Counted from the first letter of the stretch, positions 1 to 9,269 are shown. The stretch is 64,000 bases of DNA from Paenibacillus sp. OVF10 (GCA_022836915.1 CP094668.1:4402001-4466000), one strand, 5' to 3'. Made by a program: numbers and translations. Notes: generated by a model not told the origin, from the letters alone.

Positions 1-189
1 CTCCAAATCATCGACGACTTCAAGCGAGCGAGGCTGGATGCCTTTGGCGCGAGAAGCAACGTGATATAAGGAGCTTCGTTCAATAATACGATGGTCGACG
101 TTTCGACGAGCCAGATCACAGGCAAGTGTAAGCCCTGTAGGTCCGGCCCCAACAATGAGAACATCAACAAAAGACGGCTTGGTATTCAT
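1..189 (-). CDS. FAD-dependent aromatic-ring monooxygenase, N-terminal part only
   Basis: The 63 visible codons run off the left edge of the window. The start ATG (complement of 187-189) is preceded by AAGGAGG on the minus strand. Residues 9-17 give VLIVGAGPTGL, the GxGxxG dinucleotide-binding motif that binds the FAD ADP moiety. It is followed by an acidic end to the second strand (IIERSS) and the segment ASRAKGIQPRSLE, typical of the PheA/TfdB-like FAD-binding-3 monooxygenases that hydroxylate phenols or polyketides. It is divergent from the TetR gene at 320, with a palindromic operator between them, so it is probably the target of that repressor. The substrate cannot be told from this fragment. 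Confidence 0.85.
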   Translation of the reverse strand, partial: MNTKPSFVDVLIVGAGPTGLTLACDLARRNVDHRIIERSSLYHVASRAKGIQPRSLEVVDDLE

Positions 190-236
190 GAATAGAATCC
201 TCCTTGATCATTGATTTGATATGCTACATTTGTTAT

Positions 237-256
237 ACTACACCGTGCAGTGTAGT
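237..256. promoter_or_regulatory. Palindromic operator between monooxygenase and tetR
   Basis: The sequence shows ACTACAC, six bases, then GTGTAGT: a perfect 7-bp inverted repeat in the 130-bp divergent intergenic region. Position and size fit a TetR-family operator that would control both the monooxygenase and the regulator. Binding is inferred from context. Confidence 0.6.
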
Positions 257-319
257 TTGTAAACAGAACAGAACTCTAATCAATTTCTGATGGTATACCT
301 ATAAGGGGGCAACGTAAGA

Positions 320-954
320 ATGGATCATACGGAAAACAAGAAAATCCGCAAAGGCTCTTCAGACAAAAGAGCTAAAATTATTGCGGCAGCACGAGACCTG
401 TTTCTTTCCGATGGATTTGATCGATCCAGCGTCGATGCGGTCGCAGCTAAAGCGGGAGTTTCCAAACGGACAGTTTATGATTATTATGGCGACAAACAGA
501 ATCTACTGCTTGCCGTTGTTGAAGAATCCAGTTTGGCGGTTCTAGACATGATTGAGCAAGGAATTTCAGATCACCTCTTGGAATTCGAGGATCTGAAACA
601 GGCGCTCATCTTATTTTGCGAACAAATTGTAGCTTCTGCGAACGGTTCGTCCGATTACATGGCTTTGATCCGTCTGGTTATGGTGGAAGCCGCCAATCTG
701 CCAGACTCGTTTTTGAAAGGCTGGATAACGCAACTGAAGAGGGGATTATCAGGAGGTTTACAGAGTTTGGACATACCGGATTGCTCCATGTGCCCGATCC
801 TGAAATGGCTACAAAGCACTTCGCTGCATTAACGTTTTTATTGGTATTTAATCAACCTAGAAAAACAGAGGCATTGGAAGAGGAACAAATCAAACGTATC
901 ATCACTGAAGGCGTACGCGTCTTTCTTTGTGCTTATGCACCTCGTACCGTTTAA
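320..954 (+). CDS. TetR/AcrR-family transcriptional repressor (frameshifted)
   Basis: The N-terminal helix-turn-helix is clear at residues 17-62, with KIIAAARDLFLSDGF and VAAKAGVSKRTVYDYYGDK, the classic TetR DNA-binding signature. The first frame ends at 832. The remaining C-terminal ligand-binding domain (RLDNATEEGIIRRF through FLLVFNQPR to VFLCAYAPRTV) continues in the next frame to 954. One extra T in the T-run at 710-714 joins the frames and reads SFFERLDNATEEG, so an assembly contraction is more likely than real loss. The joined length of about 211 residues is normal for the family. It faces the FAD monooxygenase across the palindrome at 237-256 and probably represses it in answer to an aromatic substrate (inference). 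Confidence 0.85.
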
Positions 955-1000
955 AACGAAAACAACCATCATACGGATTGCGTTTTTGTTCAAAAATAAA

Positions 1001-1051
1001 AAAAGGACCGTAAATGTTCATCTTCCATCGATGAATGCTTTCGGTCCTTTT
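1001..1051. terminator. Bidirectional terminator between tetR and glsB
   Basis: AAAAGGACCG at 1001-1010 pairs with CGGTCCTTTT at 1042-1051. An inner TTCATC/GATGAA pair extends the hairpin. A/T runs on both sides let it serve both convergent genes. Confidence 0.8.
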
Positions 1052-1101
1052 ATGTTTATCCTGTACTAATGAACGACGGTATCGGTTTCCGCCTCTCTTG
1101 G

Positions 1102-1359
1102 TTAACGTCTTCGGAAGGCTCCGCCGCGTGCCAGAGCGAAGAAGATTAGTAGGGCAATAATCGAGCCAACAATGGCTGGAATAATATGAAATCCGCCAAT
1201 CACCGGTCCCCTTGGTCCCAGCAATTCCGTTCCTAACCAAGAACCGATAAAACCCGCAATAACATTCCCAAGTACACCGCCCGGTACGTCCCGCCCAATC
1301 AAGTTGCCGCTTAACCAACCAATAAGTCCACCAACAATGAGTACCCAGAGCAGATCCAT
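1102..1359 (-). CDS. GlsB/YeaQ/YmgE-family small membrane protein, copy 1
   Basis: This 85-residue protein has three hydrophobic segments: WVLIVGGLIGWLSG, a central VLGNVIAGFIGSWLG, and IIPAIVGSIIALLIFFAL. It ends in a basic tail, GGAFRRR. The glycine-rich pattern and the central LIGRDVPGG are those of the transglycosylase-associated/GlsB stress-response family, whose molecular role is poorly defined. The ATG is preceded by AGGAG on the minus strand. A very similar second copy lies at 31278-31535. Both copies share the upstream stretch TTTATTACAAGTTATGTT just before the ribosome binding site, suggesting duplication that included the promoter. Confidence 0.9.
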   Translation of the reverse strand: MDLLWVLIVGGLIGWLSGNLIGRDVPGGVLGNVIAGFIGSWLGTELLGPRGPVIGGFHIIPAIVGSIIALLIFFALARGGAFRRR

Positions 1360-1516
1360 GGATTGTTCTCCTTTCTTCGAGTTTATTACAAGTTATGTTG
1401 GGCTGAGTGGAATATACCTCACCTTCCAGTTGGTGGAGGAAACTAAAGCGCCTGTGCTAAGATGGGTTAATAATTGATTAAAGCTGGTGAAAACAAGGCT
1501 AGATAGGGGTGTACAG

Positions 1517-2223
1517 TTGAAGAAAATCCTAGTCATTGATGATGAAATCGCAATTCGAGATTTAATTGAGCTGGTGCTAAGGCGAGAAAAATACGATGTG
1601 CAGACCGCAGAGGACGGCAAAACGGGCTTGCAGCTGCTTGACTCTTTTCAACCCGATTTAGTCGTACTTGATCTGATGCTGCCAGACTGCTCTGGATATG
1701 ACTTGTGTAAGGAAATAACCGGAAAGCGTGCCATTCCAGTGATCATGCTCTCTGCCAAAAATGAGGTAATCGACAAGGTGTTGGGACTAGAGCTAGGGGC
1801 GGAAGATTACATGACCAAACCCTTTGACAATCGTGAATTGCTCGCTCGGATCAAGGTTATTCTGAGAAGAAACGAGAGCAGGAGGACACAAGTGAAGGGA
1901 CAGAAGTGCAATCGACACGTATCATTCATGAAGAGCTGACTTTTGACCTGGAGAGCCGAAGAGTGCTGAAAAACGGTGTACCCGTGTCTTTAACGGCCAA
2001 AGAGTTTAAAATTCTGGAAACGTTACTGAAAAGGCCAGAAAAAATCTTTACCCGGGACGAACTGCTGCAGATCGGATGGGGATATGACTTTATGGGAGAC
2101 AGTCGCAGTGTGGATATGACCATCATGAGATTACGGAAGAAGCTCGAGGATAACGCGGACGAACCGAAGTATGTCAGGACGATCTATGGATTTGGCTATC
2201 AACTTGGAGGTGGCGAGGCCTGA
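1517..2223 (+). CDS. OmpR/PhoB-family response regulator (frameshifted)
   Basis: The receiver domain begins LKKILVIDDE, with acidic pocket residues at 8-9, phosphoacceptor Asp52 in VVLDLMLPD and the conserved Lys in YMTKPFD. The best start is the TTG at 1517, because this gives the usual short N-terminus before the first strand. An in-frame GTG at 1487 is possible. The winged-helix output domain (ESRRVLKNG, LTAKEFKILETLL, VDMTIMRLRKKLE, YVRTIYGFGYQL) lies in another frame from about 1900 to 2223. The break is near 1885-1905. It overlaps the start of the partner kinase, so the two are translationally coupled. It probably controls nearby envelope genes such as the lipoprotein at 3773, but no target site was recognised. 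Confidence 0.9.
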
Positions 2224-3646
2224 AGTATGCAACCCGGTTACTGCTGAATTATTTATTTTTCTCCGTGCTGTCCTTTGGCATCATCATTTTTGCGGTGAAT
2301 AAAGCCATCGATTACTACAGCTTCATTACCATTGAGAAACAGATGATGGAGAAGGCAGATCTGTCGGAGTTGTCCTTCCGTGAGGTGTTGGCACAGCATA
2401 GGTCATCGTCAGGAGAGCCCCAGACGAAGGAAATTGCCAGACTTGCTCTGGAGAAACTGAAAGCTTCAGGCAAGGAAGTACGTATCTATGACAGCTCCAA
2501 GCAATTGCTGGGCCTGGCTGTGGATGGCATCATCATTAATGATGGCAAACCGCTTATTTTTGACAAAAATATTGAGAAAGCACTGAGCGGCAGTTATGCC
2601 TACACCGTTACGGAAAATCATCTGCTTTATTTTGCGACACCCATTCAGGATCAATTCTACGAGAACGCTTATGTGTATGAGTTCGTGGAGGACATTTCCT
2701 ACTTTTATGCAATTATGGATCAAATCCGTTATATCCTGTTTGTCGGCGCAGGCGGATTTATTATACTGATTACATTATCCAGTCTGTGGATTGCCCGCAA
2801 CACAACCAAGCCGATTAAACTGTTGCTTGGCGCTGCGCAAAGTTTCTCTAGACAGGAGTTTCGGAGAGTCCAACTAAACCGGAAGGATGAGCTGGGCATG
2901 CTGGCAGATGGGCTGGATTCCATGGGGCGGCAGCTTCATGATTACATTCAGTACCAGAAACAATTTGTCTCCAACGTATCTCACGAGTTAAAAACACCCT
3001 TGGCAGCCATTCGTGGTTTCTCTCAATACTTGGTTGAAGGGGAGACTGAGAACAAGGAACTGCAAAAAATCTATGCTCATCTACTGCAGGAATCAGATCG
3101 GCTGACGCGCTTGATTAATGAACTGTTATTGCTATCCCGATTCGACAAAGCTGGTTCCAGCGAACTGGAAGTTGAAAAGACGGAAATGAATGAACTGATT
3201 CAGGAAGTCACAATGAATATGGGAGCCAAGGCTAAGGATAAAGGGATCGAGATCAAAGTTAGTAAAGTGGAGGAGGATCGGCAGATGGAGGTCTGACAAG
3301 AGTCTACGCCGAGGTCAATCCAATGTTGATGTCCCATGCAATCGCCAACCTTGTGGACAATGCCATCAAATATTCAGGAAGTCACTCACAGATTAAAGTA
3401 GAGATGGAGCATACGCCAAGTGAGGTGGTTATACGGATACGTGATCAAGGGATCGGCATCGCGGGCGATGAGCTGGAGAGAGTGCAGGAACGTTTTTACC
3501 GGGCGAAAAATGCAAGCACAGCGAACGGTTCAGGTCTTGGACTTTCCATTTGCAAGGAGATTGTAGAGCGGTTTAATGGATATATCGACATAGAAAGTCA
3601 AATCGGGGAAGGTACAACCGTTACGATTGTTTTGCCTCGTGCGTAG
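2220..3646 (+). CDS. Membrane sensor histidine kinase, partner of the preceding regulator (frameshifted)
   Basis: The reading frame opens with LKYATRLLLNYLFFSVLSF, a basic start plus transmembrane helix. The only codon placed properly after the GGAGG at 2206-2210 is a CTG at 2220, overlapping the regulator's TGA. The first ordinary start in frame is GTG 2265, inside the helix. About 120 extracytoplasmic residues follow, then a second helix (YILFVGAGGFIILITLSSLW), HAMP, and the phosphoacceptor region FVSNVSHELKTPLAAIRGF. The ATPase domain continues in another frame from about 3280 with the N-box NLVDNAIKYSG, DQGIGIAGDE and the G-box GSGLGLSICKEIV. The break is near 3270, inside GGAGGAGGATCGG. 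The missing residues (GGLTRVYAEVNPMLMSHA) are readable in the new frame, so the gene is probably intact in the organism. Confidence 0.88.
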
Positions 3647-3772
3647 ACCTGCATCTAACCCAAGCCTAAATATTACCGTTACAAGATTGGTACATTTCTG
3701 TTATGAGACTAACAAATGTTTTATTTATAATCACTTCATAAGAACAAAACACACATTTATGGAGGGATCATG

Positions 3773-4474
3773 ATGAAATTAACCAAGAAAGCTGCAGGTT
3801 TTATCGTACTCGGTGCTTTATTAACAGGGGCATTAACGGGCTGTCAGTCCAGTGAGGCTACATCTCCAGCAACCGGACAGAACACGGCAAATGAACAAAG
3901 CAAAGGCGAAGGAGCAACCAGTTCTAATACGCCTGCTTCCGAAAATTCGGAAGAAAAGGGTACTGAAGCGATTAAAGAAGGTTCGATGGAGAAGGAAGGC
4001 AATGTTGTGCTGAAGGAGCTTGCTTTTGTCTATAATGAGCACACCATCGCGATTTCGGATACAGCGAACGAAGATCAGATGGAACAGATGCTGGGCAAAC
4101 CGGATAACCTGAAATCACATACGTACACTGCCGACGATGGAACCAACATGGATACGTTAATCGGTTTTACCGAAAAAGTGTACACGTATCCTGGATTGGA
4201 GATTAAAACAATCAGTATACCGGAGGGAAAACAAGACTCCATTTTTCATATCGAAATTACTGATCCTAAGTACGCGACAGTCCGAAACATTAAAGCAGGA
4301 GACAGCCTGGATACACTCAAAAAGGCCTACCCTGAGGGGAAACTCCTTGGTGATGGAGCGCCAGATGAAGAGGATGACTTCCGTTACGAGCCTTCCAATT
4401 ATGTGGATGTGATGTCATTTCATATCAAGGATGCTAAGGTCGAGAGCATTCAGATCTACAGTCTTCTGGACTAA
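3773..4474 (+). CDS. Secreted lipoprotein of unknown function
   Basis: The N-terminus MKLTKKAAGFIVLGALLTGALTGC is a lipoprotein signal peptide with lipobox LTGC, so the mature protein is anchored to the outer face of the membrane. A Ser/Thr/Glu/Asn-rich linker of about 50 residues follows, then a compact domain of about 150 residues (LGKPDNLKSHTYTADDG ... FTEKVYTYPGLEIKTISI ... IKAGDSLDTLKKAYPEG). I know this type of domain from Paenibacillus lipoproteins but cannot assign a function. GGAGGG at 3761-3766 favours the second of two tandem ATGs (3773). It follows a two-component system by 120 bp. A 74-base piece with high identity to bases 4049-4122 of this gene occurs after the GH16 gene at 39125-39198. 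Confidence 0.85.
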   Translation: MKLTKKAAGFIVLGALLTGALTGCQSSEATSPATGQNTANEQSKGEGATSSNTPASENSEEKGTEAIKEGSMEKEGNVVLKELAFVYNEHTIAISDTANEDQMEQMLGKPDNLKSHTYTADDGTNMDTLIGFTEKVYTYPGLEIKTISIPEGKQDSIFHIEITDPKYATVRNIKAGDSLDTLKKAYPEGKLLGDGAPDEEDDFRYEPSNYVDVMSFHIKDAKVESIQIYSLLD

Positions 4475-4502
4475 TATGTAGTGATGGATGAATAAAAATA
4501 AA

Positions 4503-4548
4503 AAGTTAACCCTCAACCATCCTGAAAAGGAGCATTGAGGGTTAACTT
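4503..4548. terminator. Bidirectional terminator, 14-bp stem
   Basis: AAGTTAACCCTCAA at 4503-4516 pairs perfectly with TTGAGGGTTAACTT at 4535-4548 between two convergent genes (lipoprotein and histidine kinase). Confidence 0.9.
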
Positions 4549-4560
4549 AGTTTTGGCCTT

Positions 4561-6547
4561 TTAGATTAAGCGCTGCTTGGGCAAATGCAGAATAACGTTG
4601 AATTGATCGCCATGAATTTCGATTTTGATCTCCCCGCCGTGCAGCTCAACGATGCTTTTCACAATGGACAGTCCTAGGCCGGAGCCTTCAGTCTGGCGGG
4701 ATTCATCTGCTCTTTTGAAACGTTCGAACAATTCTTCCGCGGCAAAATCAATCTCATAAGCAGCAGTATTTTGAATTTTGAATAGTACCTGATCATCAGA
4801 TTCGTCCAAATAAATATAGATTCTGGTTCCTGGAAGCGAATATTTCTGCGCGTTGCCAATTAAATTTTCGAATACACGCCAAATTTTATTGCCGTCCAAA
4901 TGTGCATGGATGGGGAATTTCGCGATCCTCTCCCGAATCTCAGGTGACGCTTGTCCCATACTGGTGTTGGACTCGGCAATCGCCTGTGTCAACAAGGTCG
5001 CGACATCGACGTACTCAATATCGAGCTCCACTGTACCGCTGGCCATCTTTGAGATTTCGAACAGATCTTCAATCAACAGCTTCATCCGTAGCGCCTTCCG
5101 GTCCAGGGTTTCAATATAGGCTCGGGTAGTCTCCGTAGACAGATCTTCTTTTTAATAAATCAACATAGTTGATAATAGAAGTAAGCGGGGTCTTCAAATC
5201 ATGCGATACATTGGTAATCAGCTCTGTTTTTAACCGTTCGCTCTTCATTTGATTCTCCAGCGCGCTTTGATACCCGGCTTTCATATTGTTAATATAGCCA
5301 GCAAGCTTGGATAGGTCATCCTTGCCGGTATCCTGAATCGTATTCTGAATATTGCCTTCGGCAATTTCTTTGCTCCCGTTGATGATAGCGATGAAACGTC
5401 CAAGCTTGGAAAGGATATACGGAACCAGAAACAGCACATACAGCAATACATAAAGTATGAACAAGCCTTGTTGATATATGCTGTAATATGTGGCTGCCTG
5501 CCAGATACAAATGCCGGCTATCGCGGTTAGCAGAAGCATCATGATGATGCCAAACGTTAGTCTCCAGTTCTGCATACTGGCTCTAAGACCGGTTCTCCAG
5601 CTATGAAAGTAATCCATCAGCAGACTGCCATGCCAGAAGGAACGCCTACTATGAGGTGCCTTAAAATAAAGAAACAATCTACTTGCCAGTAAGCAAAGAA
5701 TAATTAAGGCAAGCAGTGCCTGGATGTAACTTGAAGTAGAGTAGCTAATACTCAACCCCGTGTATGAATACGAGTTTATGAGTAAGAGGATCCATAAGAT
5801 GGCGGCGACAATGATGACAATAAGGTCGATGGGGACCTTCCGATCGGCTTTATTTTTTTCGATTTTGTATCCAATTCCCCATACCACCTTTAAATATTTT
5901 GGGTCTTTAGGATTGATTTCAATTTTTTCACGGATGTTTCTCACATGTACGGCAACCGTATTGTCTGAAGTGAAGATCAGTTCATTCCACACGCGCTCAT
6001 AGATCTCTTCGATCGAGAAGACTCTGCCCTTGTTCTCCATCAGCAGCTCCAAAATTTTGTATTCTTTCGGGGTTAGTCTGACGTCCTCACCATCTATCTC
6101 AACAGTCTTTGAGCTTTTGTTCAGCACAAGTCCTCTTACTTGAATGAGCTCATCCCCGTTTGACTGGAAGGAACCTAAATTCGTAAAGCGGCGCAGCTGA
6201 GATCGGACTCTGGCGATTAACTCAAGAGGATTGAACGGCTTCGTAATATAGTCATCAGCGCCAACGTTCAGTCCCAAAATCTTGTCGCTATCTTCTGATT
6301 TGGCGGAAAGCATAATGATCGGTATATTTTTGTTTTCACGAATTTTAAATGTCGTTTTAATTCCATCGAGCTGTGGCATCATGTTGTCCATGATAACAAG
6401 ATGAATGGTTTCTTGTTCAAGAATTTCCAGCGCCTCCAATCCGTTAGAGGCAGTAAATACATCCACATCTTCGCTTTTCAAATAAATAACGAGCGCTTCT
6501 CGAATTTCCGGTTCATCGTCTACAACAAGTATGTTATTAATGGCCAT
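4561..6547 (-). CDS. Fused OmpR-type response regulator and membrane histidine kinase (frameshifted near its end)
   Basis: One open frame (6547 down to 5111) encodes a complete OmpR/VanR-type regulator. The receiver has Asp54 in IMDNMMPQ and Lys in ITKPFN. The winged helix includes LTPKEYKILELLM and VVWGIGYKIEK. The frame then runs straight into a kinase: about four transmembrane helices (IDLIVIIVAAILWILLLI; ALLALIILCLLASRLFLYF; FGIIMMLLLTAIAGICIW; LFILYVLLYVLFLVPYIL), HAMP, and the phosphoacceptor ITNVSHDLKTPLTS. The ATPase domain (NLIGNAQKYS, GSGLGLSIVKSIVELHGG) continues in another frame to 4561. One A too many in the A-run near 5150 explains that break. Normally such genes are separate, so either the kinase lost its N-terminal sensor by an in-frame deletion or a stop and start are missing from the assembly. 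The start overlaps the end of the GDPD gene. Confidence 0.82.
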
Positions 6548-7495
6548 TATTTCTCACCTTCATCACGATATTTCTTATACTTACTAATCCGGAACTCATA
6601 TATCCCGAAAATTCAACATGGCTGGGGAGAGCGTCTGCAAGCATTAGCTCCTCCGGCGATTCTTCCTCATCCGTGTAAAATCCATGCACCCCGAACCTGG
6701 ACAGAATCTGCATAACCGGTCTGCTGTTGACGGTGTGAACATAACTTTTCACCCCAAACTTATGTAGTGTTGGAACTAGATTGGGGTTTAAATACACGCG
6801 ATATACAGGCATGGCAACCGCTGTCAGTTGTTTGTCCCTTACGAATTCTACAATACTTTCGGCGGAGGCGCCAGTTTTGTAAAGTGAATATATTTTGTGT
6901 GGAAAGGGGTAGATTCCCATAACCGTGTCATACATTTCCGGGCTGAAAATTTCAGGTATAATCCGGTTAAGCAGGGCAGGGTCCGTACGGCGTGCCTCAT
7001 TGACCAGATGCCCAAACTGCTGCTGAATTTGCTCTTTGCTGCCTGCTTTCGTGTCCACAATTAAGTCAAAATCAGGATATTGCTGCATCAGTTGCAGGAT
7101 GTCCGGCAGGGTAAGAGGGTGGAATCTTCCCATGATAAGCGAGTTTGCAAACTGAAGCTTGGTTACGTTTCGTCCGTGATGAGCGGCCAAATCCGGCTGT
7201 AGCTTCTGTGACCAATCATGTCTGGCTACAAGATTCCCGTCCGTCGTCTGCACAAGATCAACCTCGAACAAACGGTACCCTCGATTGTAATTGGTTATAA
7301 ATGCTTCATAAGAATTGGTGTAACTAGCACCGTCAACGCCACCAAATGCATGTGCAATAAGCCTATTTTCCTGCCAGCCGCTGGTGCCAGCTATAGAGTC
7401 CGGATGATTCTGACCTGTTCTAACAAGCCCCAGTTGCACCAGACCATTCCTACCGTAATGACTATGAGTAAGGTTAACATCATCGTTTTCTTCAT
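6537..7495 (-). CDS. Glycerophosphodiester phosphodiesterase-like protein, probably exported (frameshifted)
   Basis: The ATG at 7495 follows AGGAG and opens a signal-like peptide, MKKTMMLTLLIVITVGMVW. After about 27 codons the frame must change. One extra G in CAGGTCAG gives LLEQGQNHPDSIAG and joins to the main frame (7439-6537). The body carries the GDPD-type TIM-barrel marks: LIAHAFGG near the N-terminus, FEVDLVQTTDGNLVARHD, LIVDTKA and a C-terminal HGFYTDEE. These enzymes hydrolyse glycerophosphodiesters such as teichoic-acid or phospholipid head-group products outside or at the membrane. The catalytic first His (AH), the Glu-x-Asp pair and the later His are present. It overlaps the downstream regulator-kinase by 11 bp, so they are co-transcribed. 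Confidence 0.8.
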
Positions 7496-7699
7496 TCGTT
7501 CTGCTCCTTCGTTATCCCGATGTAAGTCATGCTACAGGACGCAAATGAAGAAGGAGTGGTATAAAAACGAAGGAATTTATGAAGTTTGTACATTTCACTA
7601 CAAACGATATTTCTTCTCTGAAGACCTCTCTCCGAACCTGTAGGGATTCTTAAAGTTCTCATAAGATAGATACTAGCATTTTCAACCTCTTTTTTATTG

Positions 7700-7715
7700 T
7701 TCGAAAATTTTCGAA
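7700..7715. promoter_or_regulatory. TTCGAA-AATT-TTCGAA palindrome (operator 1)
   Basis: A perfect 16-bp palindrome in the AT-rich region ahead of the NTF2-like gene at 7836. The same arms recur at 7767-7788, with centres 70 bp apart. This pair looks like two operators for a dimeric regulator (inference). Confidence 0.55.
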
Positions 7716-7766
7716 TTATGTATTGCAGCTATGTGGGAAGTGTGATATATTTCTTTTCAGGCCAAA

Positions 7767-7788
7767 CAGTTCGAAAATATTCGAACTG
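7767..7788. promoter_or_regulatory. Long TTCGAA palindrome (operator 2)
   Basis: CAGTTCGAA, four bases (AATA), then TTCGAACTG: 9-bp perfect arms. It lies 48 bp upstream of the NTF2-like start codon. A further inverted repeat CTATACT/AGTATAG (7793-7815) follows directly and could overlap the promoter -10 region. Confidence 0.6.
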
Positions 7789-7835
7789 AAAACTATACTA
7801 CGTAAGACAGTATAGAAAATACAGGAGGTAATAAC

Positions 7836-8264
7836 ATGTCCAATACAGCAACCGCTGGCAATACTACTAACTCTCTGAAAACCGATGCAAACATCACGAT
7901 GTTAAATAATTATTTTCGCTTGTTTGATGCATCTCGCACTGACGATCGGGCTATGAAGGACTTGTTATCCTTATTTACGGAGGATGTCGAAGTTATTTCG
8001 AACGGTAGCAGCCGAACAGGATTCGAAGTAGTTATTAAGACTATTTATGAATACAACAAAGACATTAAACATATGTGGGATGCATGGGTACTTCAGCCCG
8101 ACGGCAGTTATCGAACTAACTGGGCAGTATGCGGTCAAGCAGTAGATGGCACGGTTTTCACCAAAGAAGGTATAGATATTATGCGTTTAAATGAAGAGGG
8201 AAAGATTATGTATATGAAGAACGTGCAGACGACTGAAGATGCTTACAATGAATATTTCTCGTAA
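7836..8264 (+). CDS. NTF2/SnoaL-like protein
   Basis: This 142-residue protein starts 10 bases after AGGAGGT (7822-7828 area). The pattern is that of the SnoaL-like/NTF2-like fold: MLNNYFRLFDASRTDD, then LLSLFTEDVEVISNG, then GFEVVIKTIYEYN, then strands containing TNWAVCGQAVDGTVFTKEGIDIMRLNEEGKI. Such proteins form a conical barrel that binds small hydrophobic ligands. Members include cyclases, isomerases and dehydratases, but many have no known reaction. The conserved VFTKEGIDIMRL segment corresponds to the barrel wall. It stands alone, is preceded by two TTCGAA palindromes that suggest tight control, and is closed by the terminator at 8415-8454. Confidence 0.8.
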   Translation: MSNTATAGNTTNSLKTDANITMLNNYFRLFDASRTDDRAMKDLLSLFTEDVEVISNGSSRTGFEVVIKTIYEYNKDIKHMWDAWVLQPDGSYRTNWAVCGQAVDGTVFTKEGIDIMRLNEEGKIMYMKNVQTTEDAYNEYFS

Positions 8265-8414
8265 GGGTAGTTGTTACTTAGGTCTTTGGTAAGAAACAAT
8301 TGCTGGTTTGCTACATAGTAACCCATTTTTTTGATCAGTAGGCATAATTTTATCGACTTATATTTTAGATTCACAGCATTTGTGGCCTTCAACCGAACTA
8401 TCCTAAAACTAAAG

Positions 8415-8454
8415 AAACCGATGGAACTTTACATTTGTAAATGCCCATCGGTTT
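8415..8454 (+). terminator. Intrinsic terminator after NTF2-like gene
   Basis: AAACCGATGG (8415-8424) pairs with CCATCGGTTT (8445-8454), followed by a T-run. Confidence 0.85.
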
Positions 8455-8550
8455 TTATTTTATCTCAACAATAAGATACCTTCTTATTCTGGTGAAAATA
8501 GGTCAGGCTGAATAACTGGGCTAGGTGCGTTGCGTAGAGTGAGCCTCGTG

Positions 8551-8645
8551 CTAATCTAACATGATTTTCTCGTTAACCATCTGATAGTAATACTCATCCA
8601 TCTGTTCTGCCGTAACATCTTCTTCAAGATGATATATCCACCACG
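8551..8645 (-). pseudogene. C-terminal fragment of a TetR-family regulator
   Basis: On the minus strand a short frame ends at 8551 and reads QTWWIYHLEEDVTAEQMDEY followed by a Tyr-rich stretch and NEKIMLD. This resembles the last helices of a TetR/AcrR ligand-binding domain. There is no helix-turn-helix or start upstream: at about 8645 the sequence passes directly into another gene fragment on the opposite strand. It is therefore a remnant left by a deletion. Confidence 0.55.
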
Positions 8646-8786
8646 TCTGCATTGAAGTCGATTGCCAAACTGTTAGAGCTAGATATTAAAAAAGTGATTA
8701 CGTATCATGGTAACGAAGTTACAAATCAGATTAATGACAGTCTCCAGAAGATTGTAAATATGAAATCTATCATTGACCACGAGTGA
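8646..8786 (+). pseudogene. C-terminal fragment of an MBL-fold hydrolase
   Basis: The plus-strand frame from 8646 to the TGA at 8784-8786 reads SALKSIAKLLELDIKKVITYHGNEV and ends VNMKSIIDHE. The string ELDIKKVITYHG matches the usual C-terminal region of YvcI/YflN-like metallo-beta-lactamase-fold hydrolases, where the last metal-ligand His lies in a CYHGG segment. The metal-binding HxHxDH part is absent. It abuts the TetR fragment at about 8645, which marks a deletion scar. Confidence 0.5.
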
Positions 8787-8842
8787 GGAGAAATTAACCT
8801 GGAAGCAAGCAAAACTCTTTTAATGGAATAACTTATCATGAT

Positions 8843-8865
8843 GAAGTCGTCATTTTCGCGGCTTT
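8843..8865 (+). terminator. Weak terminator-like hairpin
   Basis: GAAGTCG and CGGCTTT (with one T-G pair) flank nine bases and are followed by a T-rich run. The arms match the stem of the repeat-associated terminators at 16532, 19842 and 61213, so this may be a decayed copy of that element. Confidence 0.4.
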
Positions 8866-8915
8866 GTTTATTTTGTGACTATTATGATGGGTAGTAGAAA
8901 TAAAGTTACCCTTGA

Positions 8916-9101
8916 GTGCATAGTGCGATCGGACAAGTTGGAATGGCTGCAGGTGCGGATATCGGGGGGATTGCTGTCAACCACAACTTGTTGAACTATA
9001 TTCCATGGATCGGTGCGCTTGCCCTTATGATTGGTGTTGTAACAACGTTGCTTGATAACTCGCTATCTAAAAGAAAACAAACTAAACATTCTTTGCAATG
9101 A
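8916..9101 (+). pseudogene. C-terminal fragment of an MFS transporter
   Basis: About 60 residues (AIGQVGMAAGADIGGIAVNH, then IPWIGALALMIGVVTTLL and a polar tail) match the end of a 12-helix major facilitator exporter. They cover the GANIGGALG-like segment of helix 11 and helix 12. A stop (TGA at 8913) precedes the frame and the other ten helices are missing, so this is a remnant. The GTG at 8916 is probably not a real start. Confidence 0.6.
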
Positions 9102-9232
9102 ATAAACACTTGTTTCATCTTCGTTTGATACTTGGGGTTAACGATATACGAATAGCTGTATTCAAAATTGGCCTATAACAAAACTACTTTCTTCTCGTTC
9201 AACCTAATGGGAAACATCACCTCTATAGCAAC

Positions 9233-9269
9233 AAGAAAGCAACTGACCCATGTGATCAGCTGCTTTCTT
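9233..9269 (-). terminator. Terminator for the minus-strand MFS remnant
   Basis: AAGAAAGCA (9233-9241) pairs with TGCTTTCTT (9261-9269), with an inner CTGA/TCAG pair. It lies just beyond the stop of the fragment ending at 9274. Confidence 0.7.

Noticed and set aside
902..1318. Minus-strand open frame of 138 codons over glsB
   Set aside because: It is a shadow of the glsB gene and terminator; composition and motifs support only the 85-residue protein.
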